A DNA stretch of 34,248 bases from an uncultured Clostridia bacterium. GTDB lineage: Bacteria; Bacillota; Clostridia; TANB77; CAG-508. How positions within the stretch are numbered: position 1 is the stretch's first letter; each line of letters starts with the position of its first letter. Below the pieces are notes generated by a model that saw only the letters and a list, made by a program, of their open reading frames with translations, was not told the origin of the DNA and searched no databases. Below are positions 15,038 through 23,300 of the stretch, piece after piece. A program made the position numbers and the translations under genes. The stretch is taken from NCBI GenBank assembly GCA_944393435.1, contig CALYAE010000080.1, positions 1 to 34,248 of the forward strand, written 5' to 3'.

Positions 15038-15964
15038 TTATTCTTCGTTCTGTTTGTCTATTTTTTCTGATTTTTCTAACTTTTCTAATTTTTCTAATTC
15101 TTGCAATTCTTTTAGATGTTGTTTTTCTTCTGGATCTAACTGCTCTTTGCCTACATTTTTGATAATTTTGACATCTATTGCTGGATATTTTTTATAGAAA
15201 GTGTCATCTCCATCTTTAAATTTTACATGAACAATTTCTTTTAAAGTTTCAACAGAGTCTACAACGCCTTCCCCATCTGTGGTTTTGACAATTGCTCCTA
15301 CTTTTGGCAGACGTTTTAATTTTTCTTCATAGACTTCTTGTTCATATTTTAAGCAACACATAAGTCTTCCACAATTACCAGATATCTTAGTCGGATTTAA
15401 AGAGATGTTTTGTTCTTTTGCCATTTTAATAGAAACAGTTTCAAAGTTTCCTAAAAACGTACAACAGCAAAGTTCTCTACCGCAGACTCCATTACCGCCG
15501 ATTTTTTTTACTTCATCTCTAACGCCTATTTGTCTTAATTCAATTCTGGTTTTAAAGACTGCTGCTAGATCTTTTACTAACTCTCTAAAATCAATTCTTC
15601 CATCTGCTGTAAAATAGAATAAAATCTTACTATTATCAAATTTATATTCTACTTCTGTTAAATGCATGTCTAATTGATATTTTTTTATCTTCTCTTCGCA
15701 AATTGCAAAAGCCTCTTTTTCTTTTTTTCTATTGTCTAAATCATGTTTGATATCTTTTTGGTTTGCAATACGAATAATCTTTTTTAGTGGAGCTGTTAAA
15801 TTTTCTTCTGGCATTGCTCGATTACTAATTACAACTTCCCCAAGTTCTTGCCCTTGGGCTGTTTCTACAACTACCTTATCTTGTTTTTTTAATTGTAAAT
15901 TTCCTGGATCAAAAAAATAAATTTTTCCTGGCTTTCTAAACCTAACACCGATTATATTTTTCAA
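15038..15964 (-). CDS. ricT: RicT/YaaT, PSP1-domain protein
   Basis: 308 residues. The PSP1 C-terminal domain and the cysteine-rich motifs CGRELCCCTFLGNF and GNCGRLMCCLKYE are the hallmark of YaaT/RicT. With RicA and RicF this protein forms an Fe-S-containing complex that affects RNase Y-dependent mRNA maturation and, in Bacillus, sporulation phosphorelay and competence. A TTG start at 15964 is chosen: GGAGG lies 7 bases upstream and the TTG overlaps the holB stop (ATTGA), which indicates translational coupling. The ATG at 15979 lies before that GGAGG. The C-terminus is a charged repeat of LEKLEK type. As in Bacillus it follows holB. Confidence 0.92.
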   Translation of the reverse strand: MKNIIGVRFRKPGKIYFFDPGNLQLKKQDKVVVETAQGQELGEVVISNRAMPEENLTAPLKKIIRIANQKDIKHDLDNRKKEKEAFAICEEKIKKYQLDMHLTEVEYKFDNSKILFYFTADGRIDFRELVKDLAAVFKTRIELRQIGVRDEVKKIGGNGVCGRELCCCTFLGNFETVSIKMAKEQNISLNPTKISGNCGRLMCCLKYEQEVYEEKLKRLPKVGAIVKTTDGEGVVDSVETLKEIVHVKFKDGDDTFYKKYPAIDVKIIKNVGKEQLDPEEKQHLKELQELEKLEKLEKSEKIDKQNEE

Positions 15965-16863
15965 TGCATTTCCTCCCATAATTTTAATAGTAAATCATCT
16001 ATTGTCATATCATAATTGGCATTTGCTAGAATTCTTTGTTTTGCTTGCTCTATGATAGTAATTGCATTTGCATAACAAAGATTATCTTTCTTTCTTAGTT
16101 CTTGATCAAAAACAATAACCATATATTCTAGTAAACTAATGATACTGTCTTTTGCTTGATACAATACTTCGGCTTGACTCCAAACTTGTGTGATAGTTTG
16201 TGTTTCTATTTGCTTTAACAAATTTTCTATACCAAGATATTGCTCTTTTTCTTCTGTCATCTTTAATAATTTTCCTAAACTGCCACCAGCTTGTTTTATC
16301 ATATTAGTTGTAATTTCTGAATCTAAATGATGCTGTTTTAGATACTCTAAAATCTTTTCATCAGGAATTGGCGTAAAATGGATTTTAATACATCTTGATT
16401 TAATAGTTGTTAATAATTTACTTTCATTAGAAGTAGTTAAAATGATAACGGCATATTCTGGTGGCTCTTCTAATGTTTTTAATAAACTATTCGCCGCTTC
16501 CCTTGTCATTGTTTCACTTTGTGAGAGAATGTATACTTTTTTCTCAGAAGTAACAGGCTTTTCAGCTATTTTTTCTTGCATAAATCTTACCTGATCAATT
16601 TTAATGGTTTTTCCATCCTCTGGCTTTATTATCATAAAATCAGGGTGACTTTCTCCTAAAAATTCTATACAAGATTTACAGATGTGGCAAGGTTTTTCAT
16701 CCCCTGCGCAAAGAATCATTTGTGCAAATTCTTTAGCAAATAGGTCTTTTCCAATTCCTTCTGGTCCTGTAAATAAATAACTATGGACTAGATTATGATC
16801 TTTAACTGCTACTTTTAATAGTTCTTTATTTTTTTCATTTCCAATTAAGTTCTCAAAAGCCAA
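15961..16863 (-). CDS. holB: DNA polymerase III delta-prime subunit
   Basis: 300-residue clamp-loader subunit. P-loop-like FTGPEGIGKD (31-40), zinc-binding cysteines 52, 59, 62 and 65 (CHICKSC), LLKTLEEPPEYAVIILTT and SRC (sensor 1) identify delta-prime. The P-loop ends in Asp where Thr/Ser is usual, as expected for a subunit that need not hydrolyse ATP. A TTG start at 16863 with AAAGGAG 9 bases upstream. It overlaps the ricT start by four bases and follows lepB by 25 bases. Confidence 0.93.
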   Translation of the reverse strand: MAFENLIGNEKNKELLKVAVKDHNLVHSYLFTGPEGIGKDLFAKEFAQMILCAGDEKPCHICKSCIEFLGESHPDFMIIKPEDGKTIKIDQVRFMQEKIAEKPVTSEKKVYILSQSETMTREAANSLLKTLEEPPEYAVIILTTSNESKLLTTIKSRCIKIHFTPIPDEKILEYLKQHHLDSEITTNMIKQAGGSLGKLLKMTEEKEQYLGIENLLKQIETQTITQVWSQAEVLYQAKDSIISLLEYMVIVFDQELRKKDNLCYANAITIIEQAKQRILANANYDMTIDDLLLKLWEEMH

Positions 16864-16888
16864 TGTCTTTATCTCCTTTAAATTTTGC

Positions 16889-17554
16889 TTAATCTACATG
16901 TCCCCACAAATCAAGTGGCCAAAAACGAATCCATACTTTGCTTTCAATTTTTTCTAATGGTATGCAACCAAAAGATCTACAATCTGTTGATTGGGTTCTA
17001 TTATCTCCCATTGCAAATACACAATCTTCTGGAACAGTTAGGTCTAAAAAGTAACTATTTTGCACTGCTTCTGTTACTACATTTTCAGCCAAATAATCCT
17101 CTTGTAGCTCTTCTCCGTTAATATATACTTTTCCATTTTCAATTTTTACGTGTTCTCCTGGAAGACCAATCACTCTTTTGATATAACTTTCTTTTCCAAT
17201 TTCTAATACATAGTAAGTAAACTTGCCCCACCAAGAAGTTGGTTCATTTTCATATTTAGCAACAGGAGAATTAAAGTCGATTTCATCGATAGATTGATAG
17301 GCTTTTACACTTGGTGCTTCAAAAGTAATAATATCTCCTCTTTGTGGCATTTCTTTAATGGTTCTAGAAATTCTATTTAAAATTAACCTTTGTCCACTTT
17401 TTAAAGTAGGATTCATAGACACCTGACTGACAATGGTAGGTGTTCCCACAAAATATTTAATTAAAACTGCTAAAACAAATGCAATTACAATACAAAATAT
17501 CCATTCTAATACATTACGTACCTTATCACTTATTACCATTTTGCTTTTTCTCAT
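16889..17554 (-). CDS. lepB: Type I signal peptidase
   Basis: 221 residues. One N-terminal membrane helix (about 14-36). Catalytic Ser46 in VSMNPTL and Lys126 in YIKRVIGLPGE form the Ser/Lys dyad that removes signal peptides from exported proteins. GDNRTQSTDCRSFG is conserved box E. The family usually has S-M-x-P-T, as here. Start ambiguous: ATG 17554 has AGAAGGG directly against it; ATG 17539 has it about 14 bases upstream. Lies in the walR-walK-lepB-holB-ricT unit. Confidence 0.93.
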   Translation of the reverse strand: MRKSKMVISDKVRNVLEWIFCIVIAFVLAVLIKYFVGTPTIVSQVSMNPTLKSGQRLILNRISRTIKEMPQRGDIITFEAPSVKAYQSIDEIDFNSPVAKYENEPTSWWGKFTYYVLEIGKESYIKRVIGLPGEHVKIENGKVYINGEELQEDYLAENVVTEAVQNSYFLDLTVPEDCVFAMGDNRTQSTDCRSFGCIPLEKIESKVWIRFWPLDLWGHVD

Positions 17555-17590
17555 CCCTTCTAACTTAATTTTACGATTTTTAAGGTAACA

Positions 17591-19033
17591 TCACCCTTTT
17601 TTATTAACTGGAATTCTAATAACTACTTCTGTTCCTTTGCCTACTTCACTTTTAATATCAATACTTCCATGATTTTGGGTTAAAATTTCTTTAGCAATGG
17701 AAAGCCCAAGACCTGTACCACCCATTTCTCTAGTTCTTGCTTTATCCACACGGTAAAATCTCTCAAAAATTCGGCTTAAATCATCTTGGGGAATTCCAAT
17801 TCCATTATCAATTACCTTAATATAAGCATCATTATACACAAATCCTACATAAATTTTAATGGTTCCATTATCAGGTGTATATTTAATGCTATTGGAAATA
17901 ATATTTAGAATAACTCTTTCAATTCCGTATTTATCTGCATGTACTGGAGGTACATTTGCTGTTACAAAACATTCTGCATGATGATTTTTCTTTTCAATTT
18001 CAAACCTTAATCTTTCTAAGCATTTTTTGGTTAGTTCTCCTAAATCAAACTCTGATTCTTCTTTGGTAACTTTTTTATTATCATACCTAGAAAGTGTTAA
18101 GAGGTCTGTTACTAGTTTTGCCATTCTTCTTGCTTCTGAACTAATTACCCCTAAGAATTTTACTTGCATTTCTTTATCATATTCACTTTCTAAGAGGGTA
18201 TCTGCATAACCCATGATAGAAGTAATTGGTGTTTTTAATTCATGGGATACATCTGCTACAAATTCTTTTCTCATATTATCTAATTTCACATGCTCTGTAA
18301 TATCTTGAATAACTACAATTACTCCTGCTGGCCTATCATTTTCATCTTGAAAAGGAGCAAATAAGAGATTAATATATTTTTCCCCCACATGAAGTCTTTG
18401 CTCAGAGGATGTCCAGTTCTCAAGATATACGATTTTTTCCAAATTAATGTCAGCTTGTAATTTTTGAAAAATTTGTTCAAAATTTTTATCTTGCTCATTC
18501 AAATTTAATAAATTGATAGCCGCTGGGTTAATATGAATGATATTACCTTCCATATCAAAAGCAATAATTCCATCTGTCATGTGTAATAAAATTGTTTCAA
18601 TTTGCTTTTTTTGTTTTCCCATTTCATTTAAATTTTGTTTTAGTTCTGTTGTCATTAAACTAAAAGCATTCACTAATTCATCAATTTGCGTATTTTTCTT
18701 ATCCGAATCTTCTATTTCTATTTCTTCTCCTGCTGCAATTTTTTGTGCATTTTGGATGAGTAAATTGATTGGCTTTGTTACTGATTTGGATATAAAATAT
18801 CCTACTAACAAGGTAATGATTGCAAAAATTCCAATTGCAATCACTGTAATAATTTTGGTTTGTGAGATTTGTGCTTCAATTAATTGACTAATTTCCACTT
18901 GTGATAAGCTAGTATCTAATGGTTGACTAATATTTTCTAGCATCATAATATGGAAAAAGGAAAGAGCACTTACCATAACAATACCTAGTACAAAAAAGAT
19001 TAATATAATTTTCGTTTGTATACTTTTTATCAT
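17591..19033 (-). CDS. walK: WalK-type sensor histidine kinase
   Basis: 480 residues. Two membrane segments (about 9-31 and 61-81) flank a short extracellular loop of about 30 residues. HAMP (82-135), PAS (about 145-250), HisKA with phospho-accepting His264 (DVSHELKTP), and HATPase with N box, DNGIGIP, FERFYRVDKAR and GGTGLGLSIAKEI follow. The HAMP-PAS architecture and pairing with WalR fit WalK (VicK/YycG), the essential regulator of wall metabolism. The extracellular sensor is much smaller than the Cache domain of Bacillus WalK. The gene starts just after the walR stop (ATG 19033), so it is translationally linked. Confidence 0.85.
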   Translation of the reverse strand: MIKSIQTKIILIFFVLGIVMVSALSFFHIMMLENISQPLDTSLSQVEISQLIEAQISQTKIITVIAIGIFAIITLLVGYFISKSVTKPINLLIQNAQKIAAGEEIEIEDSDKKNTQIDELVNAFSLMTTELKQNLNEMGKQKKQIETILLHMTDGIIAFDMEGNIIHINPAAINLLNLNEQDKNFEQIFQKLQADINLEKIVYLENWTSSEQRLHVGEKYINLLFAPFQDENDRPAGVIVVIQDITEHVKLDNMRKEFVADVSHELKTPITSIMGYADTLLESEYDKEMQVKFLGVISSEARRMAKLVTDLLTLSRYDNKKVTKEESEFDLGELTKKCLERLRFEIEKKNHHAECFVTANVPPVHADKYGIERVILNIISNSIKYTPDNGTIKIYVGFVYNDAYIKVIDNGIGIPQDDLSRIFERFYRVDKARTREMGGTGLGLSIAKEILTQNHGSIDIKSEVGKGTEVVIRIPVNKKG

Positions 19034-19036
19034 ACC

Positions 19037-19840
19037 TTAAGTTCCTTTTTCATTGTTTGCTAAGTAGTAACCTACTCCTCTTTTGGTAATTAGAATTTTA
19101 GGAGATGAAGTATCCTTTTCAATTTTTTCTCTAATTCTTCTTACCGTAACATCTACTGTCCTAATATCTCCGTAATATTCATATCCCCATACTTTTTCTA
19201 ACAAGATTTCTCTTGTTACTACTTGCCCTGGTTGGTTTGCTAAATATTTTAATACTTCAAATTCTCTTAAAGTAAGATCAATTGGATTTCCCCTTACCTT
19301 AACCTCAAATTTATCTAAATCAAGGGTCATTTCTCCTAAATCAATTAAGTGTTTTGTCTCTTTTGGTGTTTCTGATACTTCTCCTCCTCCATTTGAGATT
19401 TCCACTTTTCTTAGGTTTGCTTTTACTCTAGCTACCAATTCTCTTACACTAAATGGTTTTGTGATATAATCATCTGCCCCTAGTTCTAGCCCCACGATTT
19501 TATCTACCTCTTCATCTTTAGCAGATAAAATTAGAATTGGTACATTTAAAGTATGTCTTAACCTTTGGCATACTGTTAGACCATCCACCTTTGGTAGCAT
19601 GATATCTAATAAAATTAAGTCTGGCTTTTTTTCAAGTGCAATAGAAATGGCTTCTTCTCCATCATTTGCTTCTAACGTTTGATAGCCTTCTTTTTGTAAA
19701 TTATAGACTAATATGTCTACAATTCTTTTTTCATCATCTACCACTAGGATGGTCTTTTTCTTTTCTTCTGGTTGATTCCCCTCTTTTGCAGTAGCTGGTT
19801 GTTCTATTTTTTGATCTGTTTCTTGTCTTATCTCTTCCAC
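19037..19840 (-). CDS. walR: WalR-type OmpR-family response regulator
   Basis: 267 residues. Receiver domain with DDE (35-37), phospho-acceptor Asp79 (LILLDIMLP) and Lys in TKPFSVREL. The winged-helix DNA-binding domain ends TVDVTVRRIREKIE and RGVGYYL. It pairs with the adjacent kinase; WalR regulates peptidoglycan hydrolases and wall genes. It has an extra ~28-residue hydrophilic N-terminus (starting at GTG 19840, AGGGG 6 bases upstream) before the usual KKTILVVDDE, which is unusual. Four 11-bp-spaced hexamers just upstream of its promoter look like a binding array for an OmpR-family regulator, suggesting autoregulation. Confidence 0.88.
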   Translation of the reverse strand: MEEIRQETDQKIEQPATAKEGNQPEEKKKTILVVDDEKRIVDILVYNLQKEGYQTLEANDGEEAISIALEKKPDLILLDIMLPKVDGLTVCQRLRHTLNVPILILSAKDEEVDKIVGLELGADDYITKPFSVRELVARVKANLRKVEISNGGGEVSETPKETKHLIDLGEMTLDLDKFEVKVRGNPIDLTLREFEVLKYLANQPGQVVTREILLEKVWGYEYYGDIRTVDVTVRRIREKIEKDTSSPKILITKRGVGYYLANNEKGT

Positions 19841-19894
19841 AAAAAGCCCCTACCTTTCTTTTTTAAAGAGTTTTCCCTTTGTTTTCTAGTTATA

Positions 19895-19923
19895 TTTATA
19901 TCATAATAAGTTATTTTGTACAA
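19895..19923 (-). promoter_or_regulatory. Sigma-A promoter of walRK operon
   Basis: TTGTAC (19923-19918), 17-base spacer, TATAAA (19900-19895), about 55 bases before walR. Confidence 0.6.
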
Positions 19924-19936
19924 GTTTTTTTATGGA

Positions 19937-19980
19937 TTTTTGTCATATTTCTGAAATATTTTTGAAATATTTTTGTAACA
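19937..19980 (-). promoter_or_regulatory. Four 11-bp-spaced repeats upstream of walR
   Basis: On the minus strand TGTTAC, TATTTC, TATTTC and TATGAC follow each other at exactly 11-base steps with A-rich 5-base spacers (19980 to 19937). OmpR-family regulators bind hexamers at 11-base period; the WalR box is TGTWAH-N5-TGTWAH, and only the first unit fits that well. The array ends 13 bases upstream of the -35. Confidence 0.55.
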
Positions 19981-19983
19981 CAA

Positions 19984-20010
19984 AAAAGAGTCACAAACAG
20001 TGACTCTTTT
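19984..20010 (-). terminator. Intrinsic terminator
   Basis: AAAAGAGTCAC (19984-19994) and GTGACTCTTTT (20000-20010) pair perfectly around a 5-base loop. The minus-strand tail has a T run. It ends the small membrane gene at 20016-20264. Confidence 0.9.
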
Positions 20011-20015
20011 CCAAA

Positions 20016-20264
20016 TTATCTTCTGAAGATTTTCTCTAAGATTCCTAGGCCTCCTCCAATAAGAAGAGGGCCCCCAATCCAAGCTGCCAAACCTGTAATC
20101 ACATTTTGCTTCACCAGATCGTTTGGAATCTCAATGATAGGCTGCCGATCTACAATCATCGTTACCTTCAAAAGATAAATTGCTCCAATAATCATAGCAA
20201 TTGCAATGATTACCATCAGGAATAAAACCATTCTACTTGTCCATTTTCTTAAAGTTCTTTTCAT
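20016..20264 (-). CDS. Small two-helix membrane protein, unknown function
   Basis: 82 residues that I do not recognise. Basic start (MKRTLRKWTSR), hydrophobic helix about 12-34, a polar stretch VDRQPIIEIPNDLVKQN, then a glycine-rich hydrophobic segment (about 56-76, IGGPLLIGGGLGILEKIF). AAGGA lies about 10 bases upstream of ATG. It has its own promoter and terminator. Codon 40 is CGG followed by C (20147-20144): the frame must stay unshifted here, as a +1 shift meets a stop about 11 codons later. With the 1793-1990 gene it is the only place where CGG seems to be read in frame. Confidence 0.6.
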   Translation of the reverse strand: MKRTLRKWTSRMVLFLMVIIAIAMIIGAIYLLKVTMIVDRQPIIEIPNDLVKQNVITGLAAWIGGPLLIGGGLGILEKIFRR

Positions 20265-20313
20265 ATTGTTTTTTCCTTCTTCCTTTTTATAATATCACTT
20301 AGATCATATCTTT

Positions 20314-20342
20314 ATTATAACACAATTTACCTTAGTAAGCAA
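20314..20342 (-). promoter_or_regulatory. Sigma-A promoter
   Basis: TTGCTT (20342-20337), 17-base spacer, TATAAT (20319-20314) with extended TGTTATAAT, about 50 bases before the small membrane protein. Confidence 0.75.
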
Positions 20343-20346
20343 ATTT

Positions 20347-23300
20347 CTACATTTCTACTTCTATATGATGCACTCCTCCGTTTTTTGTTAACTGCAACTG
20401 TTTTTCTTCTACTTCTTGTCCATCTACTACAAATTTACGAATTCCTGTATTTTGACCATTTGGATTTTTTACAACTACGTGATAAATCGTATTTCCATAT
20501 TGGTATCTAAAGCTATATTCTTTCCAATCACTTGGAATACATGGTTTTAATGTTAGAATTCCTTTTTGAATTCTTAATCCTAAAAGGTATTTTATCCCTG
20601 CTTCATACATCCAACTACCTGATCCTGTATACCAGGTCCATCCACCTCTACCTGCTAAATTTCCTTGTCCATAAATATCTGCTGCTATTACATAAGGTTC
20701 CACTTTATATTTTTGTGCTGCTTCTTTTGTTCTACTATGCTCAATTGGATTAATCATACGATAATATTCTCCTGCTTTATTTCCAAAGCCAAGTATTGCT
20801 TCTGCAATTACAGCCCAAATACTACTATGGGTGTATTGACCTCCATTTTCTCTGGTTCCTGGAAGATAAGCCTTAATATATCCCGGATTTAAAATTCCTT
20901 TTTCAAAAGGTGGATCTAAAAGTTTGATAATACCATGCTCTCGATCTACTAAATGATTCTCTAAACTTTCCATAGAAATATATTTTTTATCATTATCTCC
21001 TGCATTTGAAATAACAGACCAGCTTTGTGAGATGCCATCAATTCTACATTCCTCATTTTGCATACTTCCGAAGTACATGTCCATCATCCATAAAAGCTCT
21101 TTTAAACCATCTACCATCCCATCCATTGTTATTTAATGCTTTTTTTAATTTTTCCATGACTTGCTCATATTTTTGTGCTAAATCTTCTTCTTTATTTTGT
21201 ATGCAAATCGGAATAAATCTTTGTAGTACTGTATATAGGAAAAATCCAAGCCATACACTTTCTCCTTTTCCTTCATTTCCTACCTTACTAAATCCATCAT
21301 TCCAATCTCCAGATCCAATTTTTGGAAGACCATTTTCTCCAAAAACAAGAGAAATTTCAATTGCTTTTTTACAATGTTCATAAATTATTTCTCTTTCCTC
21401 TGTTTCAGGATAATAATCATATTTTTCATCTACACCTTCTGGCAATGGATTTCCTTGTCTATAAGGTGTTTCTACCTCTAAAATACTATTATCACCTGTA
21501 AATTCCAAATAATCTTCTACTAAATAAACTAGCCACAAACGGTCATCACTAAACCTTGTTCTAATGCCTCTTTTGGTATCATCATGCCACCAATGTTCTA
21601 CATCTCCTTGTTTAAATTGATGACTACTGTGCTTGATAATTTGCTCTTTCATAAAACTTGGGTCACTATATTTTAGTGCAACCGTATCTTGGAGCTGATC
21701 TCTAAATCCATAAGCTCCACCTGATTGATAATATCCTGTTCTTCCCCACATACGAGAAGTTAGTACCTGATAAACAAGCCATCCATTTAACAATAAGTTA
21801 GTGGATTCAAGTGGGGTATTTACTTGTAATTTTTCTGTCATCTGTTTCCAATAATATTTTGTTTTTTCATATTCTTCATATACTTTAGCCAAATGACTAT
21901 ATTGATAACTTAAATCTTGACATTCTAATAAATTTTCTCCCACACCTAATAAAAATATAATTTTTTTACTTTCTAAGGCCTCTAATTCTACTTCGCATTG
22001 AATAGCAATGATACCACTTTCCCATAAACTATTTTGCCTATTTAATTCTATTTGTTGTAAACTCTCTGGACTTTCTAAATTTCCTTTCCCGAAAAAAGCC
22101 TCTTTACTTCCTGTATAAGATGTGATTTTTTCACTACTTGCTACAAAACAATATTTTGAAAAATTACCTTCTGCTGCTATATTGTTTACACAAACCAAAT
22201 TAGAATTCTCATGATATTCTAGATTTAAATAACCATTTGATTTTAGTTCATCCTCTTCTAATACTGGTTTTAAATAATAAACAATTTTTAATTTTTTTCT
22301 TTTTAATTCATGGTTATTTAATTCTAATATCTGTACTTTAATTGGGTCTTCTCTTGGAACAAATATATCTAATTTTTGTGTTATTCCTTTACTTACATGA
22401 CGATATTTGGCATAACCAAAACCATAGGTAACAGTATAATCATTTTCATCCGGACATGGTGAAAACCCCATTGACCATATTTTTTTAGTTTCTTTATCTT
22501 GAAAATAAAGAATTTCAGAAGGCACATCTGTAACAGGATTGTTGCTCCATGCAGTTAGTCTATTTAATCTACTATTTTTATGCCAGGTATACCCTCCCAT
22601 ACTTTCTGTTACTAAAGTACCAAAGGTTGGATTTGCTAAAATATGGCTCCATACGGTTGGTAGTTTTTCTTCTTTATTAAAACGAATACAGTATTCCTTT
22701 CCATCTTGTGAAAAACCTCCATATTCATTAAAATATTTTAAATTTTCTAATTTTTCACGAATTGGTACAGATTCTTCTATGATTCTACTTTGTTCTTCTT
22801 GTGGCATTTCTTTTAATTGCTCTAAATATTCTTCTTCTAATTCTTTTATATATCTTTGGATATTCCCATATCCTGCATCTATCATCACATTTGCTCTTGC
22901 TTGTAAAAATTCTTTTTCTTCTTTACTTATATTTTCTAAAACAAAAATGCCACCTGGAACATTTTGAAGATAGGATAGATTTTCGTTTAAAATATGGTTA
23001 AAAATTCCTTCTTTTACTTGTCCTTCATAACTATATTTTTCCTCATTTAAAATGACTAAATCCATTCTAATATCTTTTACATAAAAATAATTAAATAATT
23101 TTAAAATTTGTGGTATGACTTCTAATTCTTCTTGTTCTTTAATAGTAAGAAGTAAAATTGGCAAATCTCCAGAAATACCATATTGCCATAATCTACTAAC
23201 TGGAATTTTTGGTATTTCTTGAAGTTTAGTAGACTTATTTTTGCTAAGTTCCTCATCTTTTTTGATAACATCTAATACGAGTTTGGAAGAAAATTGTAGT

